Source: Heterodera schachtii
Taxonomy: Eukaryota; Nematoda; Chromadorea; Rhabditida; Heteroderidae
NCBI GenBank assembly: GCA_023374025.1
Contig: SIJG01000058.1
Span: forward strand, 379,005-443,004
Direction of reading: 5' to 3'
DNA: 64,000 nucleotides
Shown in pieces: positions 50,499-60,165 of this stretch. Under the pieces are notes generated by a model. The model saw nothing but the letters and a program-made list of their open reading frames with translations, ran no database searches and had not been told where the DNA came from. Position numbers and translations under genes: made by a program. The stretch's first letter is position 1. Every line of letters starts with the position of its first letter.

Positions 50499-52023
50499 CC
50501 GAAATGATTTTGGCACCATTTCAATATTCTGTATAATTTGTTTGTATTTGACCATTGCTCCCTCATACTTTCACTCATTTCCATTGTATTTTATGTGTAT
50601 GTAATTAGGTAATTAAAATTGTGAGTAATCGTTGATAAAATGACTAATGATTTAATGGAGATTTCATCAAATAGCAGCATAACACACAATAAATGCCATG
50701 GCACTTTTCATTGTATTTGTGTTGTATTATTGTAATGTAATTAATAATTAATTCATTGTGAAATCGTTGCTTGGCTTTTAATTACAAAAATTGTCCTTTT
50801 TGGTGAAAAGCTTATTTCCTCCCAATTGTTAAAATTTATTACGTGAGACGGAAAATATAAATAATATATATAATACATTTTTGATCGAATTAATTGTAAA
50901 ATTAAGTGATTTGAAGCAATTTTGTAAATTTTTTCTGTGCTATTATCCTACATATTATGTAAAGTTAAAATTGCATTTGGCGTTTTGTTGCTGTTTAATT
51001 TTGTGTCATTCATTTTTTTTTTGCTTGTGATTTGGGTGTTTAGGATTAATAGGTAGAGACCGGAAATTTCAAATTTGCGGATCCTGTTGCAGGATTGGAA
51101 TTCAAAATTTTTTGCAGGACCGGATCCGGCCGGATTAATCCTGCAAATCCTGCATTCAAAATTTGCCGGATCCTGCGCAGGATTGCGGATTTTTGGGAAT
51201 TTTGAAAAAATTTCAATTAAATTTCAAAAATTTTCCAAAAAAGAAAAAATGCCTGATAATTTGAAAAAGAAATTTTTAGGGGTTGGCGGGATGCATTAAA
51301 AGGTGTGACTAAGATTTTCGAGTGGATCAGACTGTTAAAAGAGATCGGGAATCAAATCTGTTAATGGTCCATAAATTTGACCTTTTTTTGCTTTTCAAAA
51401 CCGTTTTTTTCGGCGCAATTTTTTCAAAAAACTAGAACAAAAGGGTTCGGCGGTGCCGATAGGCGCCGCCGGAAATTTTTTTTGAAAATTATGTCGATTT
51501 CTTAACTGATTTTGTCCAAAAAATGACCAATATCGCACTTTTGGAGTCATTTCTACGTGGTTAATAAGGAAAAGCCGATCCGGCGGTGCCGACAGGCGCC
51601 GCCGGGAAATTTTTTGCAAAACCTAGATGAAAATTGAGAGAAACATTGCTTTAATTTGATTGAATTTTTGGGGGGAGGGGAGGGAATTTCCTCCACGTTC
51701 CCCGACTTTCCCCTAAAGGTCGGGAGTGGAATCAAACAATGTATTTTAGCTCGAAAAACTCTAAAAAGCATTCTCAAACATAATGTCTAACTTGCTATAC
51801 ATTCGAATGAAAGCCAACGACTTCCGTTGGTCGCTCTTATCCGATTCGGCGGTGGGTTTTTTATTTGCTGAAAAAGCGCCGGGGTCAAAATGAAAAAATG
51901 GCATACTGTAACATGTTGGTTGGTATACACTGTCGGACTGAAAAGTCACTGTATGCTAGCCAAGCACGTAGCCAAAAAAAAAATCTGAAGGCCTAACCCG
52001 AAATTTCCCCCGCTTTTTTACAG
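50499..52023. other. Intergenic, with repeat cores
   Basis: 51053-51190 begins TAGAGACCGG and contains GGATCCTGC/GCAGGAT repeats in the style of the hAT-like elements, but no matching right end was found. Two palindromic cores GGCGGTGCCGATAGGCGCCG (about 51449) and GGCGGTGCCGACAGGCGCCG (about 51581) lie in head-to-tail order. An ATG frame at 51782-51890 has no support. Confidence 0.4.
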
Positions 52024-53107
52024 GTTGTGCCACCTCATTCATTTCGGAGTCGTTCGCGCGGAAGGCCAACCTTTTGGGCAACATTGACCGTTCCAATTGC
52101 AAGACAATATACGTGCCGATTAGTGGAGGTGCCAAAGTGCTTGGCTGGTGAGTGGTGGCCAAAAAAACAATCATAGATTTTTTTTTGGGGGGGAGGGGGT
52201 TCGCCCTTTTCAGCGATTTCTTGAAAAAATGTCCGGACTTCGGTACTCAGTTGTCCGTGTTTTAGTCCCGGTCCCGATAAACCCTAGTTTAAATTTAAAA
52301 AAAAATTTTTTCGAACGCATGGCTTAAAAATTGGACAATTAATTTTGTTTCACTTTTTTGCAGGGCCAACGATGTTCAAATTCGAATTGATGAGCTGGAT
52401 TATCAATTTGTGTACCGTTTGGGCGTGATGGAGGACAAACATTTGGGAATGTAAGTTTGGCGTATTGTCTTTTATTTAAACATTTATTTATTTTTTTAAA
52501 ATTAATTTTAAGGTATTGCGAGAAGAAGTTCGACATGCTGTATGTTTAAACAACAATTATTTTCATTTTCCCAGTAATTAGAGGAATTGAGCAATTTATA
52601 TAAATTCAACCCCCCCCCCCCAAATTTTTTTTTTTTTTTAGTAAAATTTGGCGATTTTTAAGGAGTTCTTGCCTCCTCATACAAATAAATACCAATTAAA
52701 AAAATCCACCTATTTTCTTGAAAAAATTTTCACTCGGCGCGGGGACGGGTTCGAATTTCATCACAGTGCTGCTCAAGACCAAAGAATTTCCTCAAGACTC
52801 GAGACCGCAATTCTCGAGAAGCACTCAAAAATTCCCTCCTATCTCTGTTTTAATTTGATGAAAGGGTCTGGCGCCGAAATGGCAGCGCCGAAACGGCACT
52901 GAGCAATTTTTTAAGCCAAATTTTCTCAAAAAAGCAAAACATTAAAATTTCCTTTTTTTACACAGTATTGCAACCGATTGCTGTTACAAAATTGGATTTG
53001 CCATGGATTTTGGCAAAAAAGCGATCTCCCTCAATGGCAAATCGATCAAAGCTTTGACCGAAGAAGAAATTCAGCGCGAAATGGAGGACACCTATTTGAA
53101 GAAATGA
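52024..53107 (+). CDS. Unrecognised multi-exon gene, 3' 125 codons
   Basis: Four exons with consensus splice sites and matching phases: 52024-52147, 52364-52450, 52513-52539, 52966-53107, giving 125 residues to TGA. Sequence landmarks: CATSFISESFARKANLLGNI, VPISGGAKVLGW, DVQIRIDELDYQFVYRLGVM, YCEKKFDML, ATDCCYKIGFAMDFGKKAIS, ALTEEEIQREMEDTYLKK. Coding composition is more balanced than in the F-box genes and there are no frame breaks, so it is probably under selection. The start lies in upstream exon(s) I could not identify (acceptor TTTTTACAG, phase 1). Four cysteines, including CC, could mean an extracellular or disulfide-bonded protein. Not a type A or B relative. Confidence 0.7.
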
Positions 53108-53903
53108 AAGGAAGAATGAATGGACAAAAAATGATCGGAATGTGTTTGATCGGAGAAACAGAAATCAACATTGTTTGGCGCCATTTTGAGGAATAAATTG
53201 GTTATTTTTTTGAAATTTTAAAAATACAATAAGCAACAAAAAAATTGATTTAAAATTTAAAAATGCAAATTTTTTATTGTCGTCCGTGTGTAAAAAAAAC
53301 ACCTCCAAGTTTTCAAATCCCAAAAATAAATTCGCATTTTAAAAAAATCAATTTTTCTTTTCTAAAAGTCGTTAAAACATATTTATTGGGGTTTTCTGTG
53401 TCGCTCTGATCACGAGTTGTTTAGCCTAGAAAAACTTTTAAAACAGTTAAATTTTCAAAAAATTTAAGAAATTAAAAAATCAGCTGAAAATTAGTAAAAA
53501 ACTTTAAAGAATTTTTTTTAAGATTTTTCTAGGCTAAAAAATCCATTTAGATTTTTTTTTATCTAAAAATGCCAATAAAGCTCCAAAATAGTGATTTCTA
53601 GTGACCGATAGTGACATCAGAATAGAAAAATTTCTTTTTTGAGCTTCTTTCTTTAAAACAATTGAGCAAAAAAAAGTTAAATTATTAAAAATTACTGCCT
53701 TAATCATTAGAAAAATTCAGAACAATTGTCTTGCAAAATCCTTTTCTAAACAATAAGCAACTCTAAAAAATTTAGTTGCCGGGGAAATGCCGAAATTCCG
53801 GTTTCTATCTAATTCATTGTTCACTTTCTGCAAACATTTATTTTTTACAAAAAGAAATTGAGAGAAATAAAATTTAAAAAAAATTGCCATTTATGTGAAA
53901 ACC
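53108..53903. other. Intergenic, AT-rich
   Basis: A dispersed-repeat piece at 53370-53420, an AGTGACCGATAGTGA motif at 53600 that recurs near 55870, and an inverted relative of 37900-37945 near 53715-53755 (CAAAATCCTTTTCTAAACAA). No gene seen. Confidence 0.35.
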
Positions 53904-53930
53904 TATAAAAAAGTAGAGAAATTGACAGTT
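53904..53930 (+). promoter_or_regulatory. TATA block of the variant type A gene
   Basis: TATAAAAAAGTAGAGAAATT then GACAGTT, matching 20493-20519. Confidence 0.55.
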
Positions 53931-53985
53931 ACTTTCATTTTTGCAATAACTTACGACAAAAGTGGCTCAGTTAATTGCAACAAAA

Positions 53986-55359
53986 ATGGACCGACAATTA
54001 AAGAAAATGTGAGGAATTTTTTAATTGAATACTTATTTGCCATTTAATTAATATTTTCACGCATTTCAGCTGGATTTGCAACGATGTTTTGATGGATATT
54101 CTCCCGTTCTTCGAACGTGTTGAACTCGGCCTCACATTGGCATTGCTTTCGCCACGTTTCGATGTTTTGGTGGACACGCATTTCAATGGCAAAAAAGAAT
54201 TGGCAATTTGTAAACCAATCACGATTTGCAAGGACATAGCAGGATCAAAAGCAAAATTATCTGTGATCAAACGCAACAAATTGGTGGACTTTCCTTGGCC
54301 CGACCGCCCATTGCCGATCAAAATTCGCATTCATTTCATTCAAATTGAGTAATTCAACACAAAAATTTTGCAAAACAAAAGGGTCTCCCTTTACTTTTTG
54401 ATAAAATTCAAAAACGGTGACTTTGCATATAGCGCCCTCCTTTTTCAGTTATATTGATCATTGCGTCATCGGATTTCTCCGTTCAAACAAGCAAATTTTC
54501 GACAAAGGCACCAATTTGTATTTGAATGTGTGTTCATACAAAATCGAAAGCAATGTGCAGCCAATTTGGGATGTTTGGTCCATCAAATTTGGCCCATTTT
54601 TACGACGACAAATGTCCATCATTTGGGCTTTTACAATGCCAAACATTTGGACAATTTGCTTTGTCTCACATCGCCGACAATTCTTTCTGATCTCAACATT
54701 AATTCAATCCAATCTGGTCGTATGTTCCCCGATGCGATTGATGACGATGATGGGCCAACAAATGCAACTTCTCCTGGCCATGCGCTGTCAAAATGGTTGC
54801 ACACTCCGAGAACAGATGGCCAATCGAAGCGATTGCTTTGCTATAATTTTTTGGAGTCACCAAATCTCGAATGGATCACTAATTTCAAAAAGGTGTGACC
54901 AAATTTTCGCTAAACGACTGACTAATTGATTGCCTTTAATTTGCGTTTCCCATTGTTTAGACATTTCTCCATGCCACCTCTTCAGTTAGTTACCAAATGA
55001 ATTTCGAATTGATAAGTTCAACGCAAATTGAGCAATTTGAATTGGTGAATGAACGGACTAATGAGAAGCTGACATTGGAGAAATACTCACGCCATTCTAG
55101 CAATTGGATGATGAAGCGATGTCCGATGGTTCAGCAGCAGAAAGACGAAAATCCGGATGCCAATTTGAACAATGTCTATTTTTTGCTTTATGACAATAAT
55201 TGCGTTGGGTGAGTGTAAAAAGTGATTCACCTCATTAAAATTGCACTTAATTTTAGGCTATTATCGCCACCAACAGAAGAAGAAAAAGAAAAAGCAGATG
55301 AAAGCAACGAAAAAATGTTCTCGACGACTCCCGGGCCCAGTGGATCAGCAGCGGAATGA
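53986..55359 (+). CDS. Type A variant F-box-like gene, one-base deletion in exon 3
   Basis: Exons 53986-54008 (MDRQLKK), 54070-54348, 54449-54892, 54961-55208, 55257-55359. The sum is one base short of whole codons. F-box: WICNDVLMDILPFFERVELG, ALLSPRFDVLVDTHFNG. Exon 3 starts YIDHCVIGFLRSNKQIFDKG; GATGTTTGG lacks one T relative to the family GATGTTTTGG at about 54572, after which VHQIWPIFTTTNVHHLGF continues one frame over. Exon 4: TFLHATSSVSYQM, FELVNERTNEKLTL. The tail is long: LLSPPTEEEKEKADESNEKM then FSTTPGPSGSAAE. The F-box resembles the truncated copy at 1182 (ERVELGL). Confidence 0.77.
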
Positions 55360-56160
55360 ATGATTATTTGTGAAAATGTCGTTTAATTGCGCGGAAGTGA
55401 ATTAATTATATTTGTTGAAATGGTCGATCTCACCAATTGTAACGGATTTGATGCTCATTTATTTTCTCTCAGAAGTGCTCTCTCGCACTTTCATTTGTTG
55501 CTTTTTTCGTTCGAATATATAAATATATTATTTTATTCTTCGTTTGTTTGTTTTTTTGTGTAAATTTTTTCCTGATTTGAAGGTTCAAGAAAATATGTTC
55601 CGACAAAAAACTTTTCGAAGTTTTCTGCTCCCATAAGTAGGCACAAAAAATTAAAGGTTGGAAAAAATGGCCAAATAAAAGTTTGTTGAAAAAAATAAAA
55701 ATTATTTTTTTTATACCTAAAAAATATATTAAAAAATTTAAAAAAAAATGGGAATGTCTGGAAAAAATTTAAAACAATGTTGGGCAAGAAGTTTTCAAGA
55801 GTTATCGAAATTCTTTAGTTGAAACTAAAAACTTTCGAAATTTAGACAAAACGCCAAAATAGTAATCTCTAGTGACCGATAGTGAAATCAGGGGGCCAGG
55901 ACGTTTTCGCGTGGCCGTTTTCGCGTGGGGTACGTTTTCGCGTGAGTGCCTATTAGGATTGAAATTGGTCGGATGGGTGCCGAACATACATTTCGACCTA
56001 TTTCAAATCCCAAACCCGATTTCAAACAATTTTTTGCTTTTATTTACTCAAAAGCGTCAACATTTTTATGCTTGTAAAGATTAACAACTTCAAGTATTGA
56101 CAACGTGAATGAGACACAGAATCCGACCATCGGCATCATTCGACCATTTCTTAAACATAA
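55360..56160. other. Intergenic with a short CG-rich tandem repeat
   Basis: Three copies of CGTTTTCGCGTG lie at 55902-55944. The remainder is AT-rich with no gene. The CpG-containing repeat resembles in style the ACGCGTCCCATGACATTTT units near 62.2 kb. Confidence 0.4.
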
Positions 56161-56862
56161 TTAATTTTCATTGCTTTCATCCGCTTTTTCTTTTTCCGCT
56201 GCTGGTGGCGATAATGGCCTAAAATTTAGTTCCATTTGAATTGGATCAATAATCCTTTACTGCTCTGCTCACCCAATGCTATCATTGCCACGCCACAAAT
56301 TAAATTGGACATTGTTCAAATTGTCGTCCCAAATTTTGTATTTCCATTGAATTGTCGCCGCTTTTTCACTAATTGGACATCGCTTCAACAGCCAAGTAAA
56401 CCCTGATTCTTCCCACATTATCAGCTTCTCATTTGTCCCTTCGTTCACCAATTCAAATTGTTCATTTGGCGCTAGTATCGTATAAAAAGTAAGTTGAATA
56501 ATGTAGGAGGACGAACTGGTGGCACAAAGAAATGACTAAACAAAATTTGGTAAAACAAAAACAATTTATTGGAATACGGCGGGCCACCTCTTTGAAATTG
56601 TTAATCCATTTTTTTCTTTGTGATACTTGACGACTCCAGCAAACCAATCGCTTCAAAAGTCCATTTTTGCTCGGCGTGTGCAACCATTTGGACAACACTT
56701 GGCAAGCAGTTGCATTTGGTCCATCATCACAAATTGGATCGGGCAACAGAAAACCAGAATGGATTGCATTCAGATGATCAAGATCCGTGAGAATTGTCGG
56801 CGAAGTGCGGCGACGCAAACTGTCCAAATCATCGCCATCTCTGACAACGAAATGGCGAATAA
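56161..56862 (-). pseudogene. Type A gene missing its 5' half
   Basis: Minus exon 3 remnant (56862-56588): FVVRDGDDLDSLRRRTSPTI, DGPNATACQVLSKWLHTP, NNFKE. Exon 4 (56535-56273): SFLCATSSSSYIIQ, FELVNEGTNEKL, TWLLKRCPISEKAATIQWKY. Tail 56218-56161: PLSPPAAEKEKADESNEN. At 56862 the homology switches abruptly to type B 3' flank (56863-56977, + orientation), so this is a rearrangement junction between the two lineages. Confidence 0.72.
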
Positions 56863-56977
56863 ATGATGTTGGCACTTTGCCATTTCGATATTGTATATAA
56901 TTGTTTGTATGTATTTGACATTTGCTTGCTCGCAAACGCGTCCATTTCCATTGTATTTTATGTGTATATGTTAAATT
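56863..56977 (+). repeat. Detached type B 3' flank
   Basis: GTTGGCACTTTGCCATTTCG, CTCGCAAACGCGTCCATTTCC and ATTGTATTTTATGTG match the sequence after the type B gene ending at 61896 (61932-62035). No type B coding sequence precedes it. Confidence 0.6.
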
Positions 56978-58105
56978 TAGGGTTAAGCCCTGAGCCCTCG
57001 GGGGGCAAAAAGTCGGGGGCCGGGGACCTCGGGGGGCGACATGTCGGGGGTCGGGTCGGGGGGGGGAGCTCAATTGTCGGGGGTCGGGGACCCCGATCGG
57101 GTAGTGATCAATGAAATTTTTTAACGAAAAACTCAATTTTTATTTTTAAATTATCGTAAATTTTCCTTTTTTTCACTTTAATCATCTGATTTCGTTAGCG
57201 CCAGCAAGAGTGAGTCCAAGCTGGCCTTTAAACGAGGGGCTTACATTTGTTCTTATTTATAAGAATTTCTAATTTTGGGGTAGCGACAAGAAGCGTTCTG
57301 ATTTCTTAAATATATTTATAATTTTGAAATTTTATGGCACAATGTCAGTATTTTTCAATAAATTTTAAGATCTGCCGCAAAATTTTTTGATCTTTTGATC
57401 CAGAATTTACTGAAATTGTCCTTATTTCTAAGATTTTCCTATTTTCAGGCATCACCTAAACTTTTTAAATTTTTTCTGATTAATGTTTTATTTCGCTGGT
57501 TGAGAAAAAAAAAACTTAAAATGGCCATTTTTATGTAAAAAATGCTACAAAAACTCCCAATTTTCAATTTTTTTTCCGGCGGCATCCTGTCGGTACCACC
57601 GGTCCGCAAAAGCTTATTTTTTCTTAAAAATTTGGCTCAAAATCGCGCAAAAATTGGTCATTTTTGGTGAAAATATGTGGGCAAAATGAACTCAAATTTT
57701 GAAAAAATGTTGCAAAATGTTCTTATTTTTGACCCTAAAATCTTATTTTTCGGCCTTGGTGTTCATATTTTGAAAAATTACCGATCGGCACCATGGTTTT
57801 GGGGGGCCGGCGATGCCGATAGGCGCCACCGGAAAGTTTTTCGTAATTTTTAATGAATTTTATTAAGTAAATTTATTCAAAATCTCAAAAATTTTCAATA
57901 TTTCCCGCCTTCGTGGATAAATTAACTTTTAAATTTTAAAAACGCTCGGAGTCCCCAATCCCCCGAAATGGTGTCGGGGGGGTCGGGGGCAAAAAGTCGG
58001 GGGTCGGGGACCTCGGGGGATGACATGTCGGGGGTCGGGTCGGGGGATCGGCCCAAAAAACGTCTCGGGTCGGGTCGGGGGGCTCGGAGTCGGGGCTTAA
58101 CCCTA
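56978..58105. mobile_element. Probable hAT-like element with GGGGTCGGG arrays
   Basis: Termini TAGGGTTAAGCCC at 56978 and GGGGCTTAACCCTA ending 58105, with arrays of GTCGGGGG just inside each end. Two palindromic cores (about 57580 and 57806) lie in the interior. Possible flanks GTTAAATT and GTATTGAT match poorly, so the target duplication has decayed or the element has been rearranged. Confidence 0.65.
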
Positions 58106-58807
58106 GTATTGATGATGGTTGGGCTCATCAATGGTAAATTCAGTGATTCAAAAAAAAAATTAATAAATAAAAAAAATCGAATTAAAAAACCTAAACATTG
58201 TTTTATTTAAATTTTTATATTTTTGCCAAGGATAAAAAAACGAATTTTTTTTATTCAAAAATAGTTTTAATTATTTCTCGGCTGATTTATGAAAATTTGC
58301 AATTTTTAAGCCTTTTTGCCGCTGTTCAATGCCGCCTCTGAAGAACTGCTGAAGCCATGGATTATGAAGGACATTTGAAGAAAAAATGTGAAATTTAACT
58401 CCGACAAGCAAAACATGTGCCAATGTCCGATCAGTTTAATTATTACCCCAATTCCGTTCAATATTTGGGTGAAGATAGGTCTCGGAGTGTAACTTGCTAA
58501 AAAATTTACAATTTTTATAAAGAAAAATAAAAGAATTTTGGTCAGCGCTGACAGGGAAAAATTGAAGTAAAAGGAAAAAATTTTTTTTTTTTTTAGAAAA
58601 ATCATCCAATTTCCAAAAAAAATTTTGTTTTAAAATCTGAGTATTCAAAAAAGACACTCGCTTCATTTTGCTTGCCAAGAAATCAACGAAATTTGGTCAT
58701 TATCCCCAAATCAGACAAAACATTTCTGACAAAATAAAAACAGATAACAAAATCCCTGGCATAAATAATTCATTTCCAATTAAAAATTCATAAAAAGGAT
58801 CGATTCA
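58106..58807. other. AT-rich, no gene seen
   Basis: Long A/T runs and no frame with family or composition support. Confidence 0.4.
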
Positions 58808-59200
58808 GGGACCCACCCGTTTCGGCGCTCACGTTTCGGCGCCAGCTCGTTTTTCCACTTAAGCTTTTTTCTTTGGCATCCAAATCCAACAATCTTGGTA
58901 TCATTCGAAAGCTCTTAACATGCTCGATTAGCCTTACCAAAAAGCGAAAAGTTTTTCAAGCCTGGAAAATATTTTATTGAGAAAAAAAACTTGAAAATTT
59001 CGACTTTTTCGCAATTTTCATGTATAACTGTTTGGTATTTGTCTAATCGTGAAGCAATAGCTTAGAAAAAGCTTCTAAATATTAAGCTTTCGAACGATAT
59101 CAAAAATGTTGGATTTGGACGACATTGAAAAAAGTTAGAGAAAGCAATAGTGGAAAAACATGCTGGCGCCGAAACGTGCGCGCTGAAACGAGGTGGACCC
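58808..59200. mobile_element. Inverted-repeat element with perfect 9-bp target duplication
   Basis: ATCGATTCA occurs at 58799-58807 and 59201-59209. Inner ends GGGACCCACCCGTTTCGGCG and the inverted CGCTGAAACGAGGTGGACCC are imperfect terminal repeats; GTTTCGGCGCCAGC (left) mirrors GCTGGCGCCGAAAC (right). The middle is a foldback-repeat relative. A 9-bp duplication is characteristic of Mutator-like elements. No coding capacity. Confidence 0.78.
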
Positions 59201-59485
59201 ATCGATTCACCACTTGACAAATGGCCTAAATTATATGAAATTTCATTAGGTGAAATTAGAAACTTAGCAATGGCACAGATGCCATCCATCCATCCCCAAT
59301 TCACTGCTCATCCAATGAAAATTTGTTAACAAACCACCTCATCCATCCATTTGTCCCCATTTAAATGCCAATAAAATCTTTCACTAATTTTTATTAATTG
59401 GAATTTTTTTACTTTATCCATCCATCATTTATTTTATTGTATTAACAAATTTGCTCAGAAGAATGAGTTCAGATGAGAACAAAAA

Positions 59486-59640
59486 AAGACATTTTTATAC
59501 TAAAATATTAGAGTAGCGCTTCGAGCCCTCGGTGGTGGGAAAAGTCGGAATCGGCGTTTGTTGCTTATAAAAAGGTATGGGTGATTAGACGCGAATGCCA
59601 TTTTATGTAATTTCTGTATCAAAAAACCTTTTAGGGTATT
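59486..59640. promoter_or_regulatory. Two orphan promoter copies
   Basis: 59486-59515 is a type B promoter motif in minus orientation (GACATTTTTATACTAAAATA). Directly next to it, 59528-59632 is a copy of the promoter of the gene at 40365 (GGTGGTGGGAAAAGTCGG, TTATAAAAAGG, ATGCCATTTTATGTAAT). Neither is followed by its gene. Confidence 0.6.
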
Positions 59641-60053
59641 TTACCACTAAAAAATTTCCAAAAAAAAATTTTTACATAGAAAATTACCTCAAACTTTCGC
59701 ATTCTTTTTTCTCACAAGGCCTAAACTGCATAAGTACCCACTTTTGACGTAGTTTTTGATTGTTATCTACGTAAAAGCTATATTTATATTCTTTATCCAT
59801 GAATTTTAATAAAAAGGTCAACAATTTATAAAAATTAAGGTCTGTCGGTGCCGAAAGACTCTGCCGAATAAATTTTGTAAAACATTTTGGTCTTAATAAG
59901 TTATAATTGCAAAAAAAGGATTTGTTTTTTTTAAATCAGAGCTGTGATTTGTGCTTACTAATTTTAATGTTTTTGCTTATTTCAACGGATAAATGTGAGT
60001 TGATAGATGAGAGAGAGTGGTTAAGTACCTAGCTGAGCAAAGGGAATAATTCT
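59641..60053. other. AT-rich spacer
   Basis: A decayed palindromic core (GTCGGTGCCGAAAGACTCTG) near 59844. Nothing else recognised. Confidence 0.35.
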
Positions 60054-60081
60054 GCGCTAATATTTTTGGTATAAAAATGCC
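60054..60081 (+). promoter_or_regulatory. Type B core promoter motif
   Basis: GCGCTAATATTTTTGG followed by TATAAAAATGCC, 85-112 bp before ATG 60166. Confidence 0.7.
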
Positions 60082-60165
60082 CTTTTTTCTTCTCCCTCCT
60101 CTTCATTCCATTCCATTCATTATTCCCCATTCTCCCTATATTTTCCGGTCATTTTGTTGCTGCGA

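Noticed and set aside
55533..55787. Minus-strand ORF of about 84 codons
   Set aside because: Composed of F/N/K from A/T runs; no start context or conservation.
57920..58131. Proline/arginine-rich ORF as a gene
   Set aside because: It is the GTCGGGG array at the right end of the element 56978-58105.
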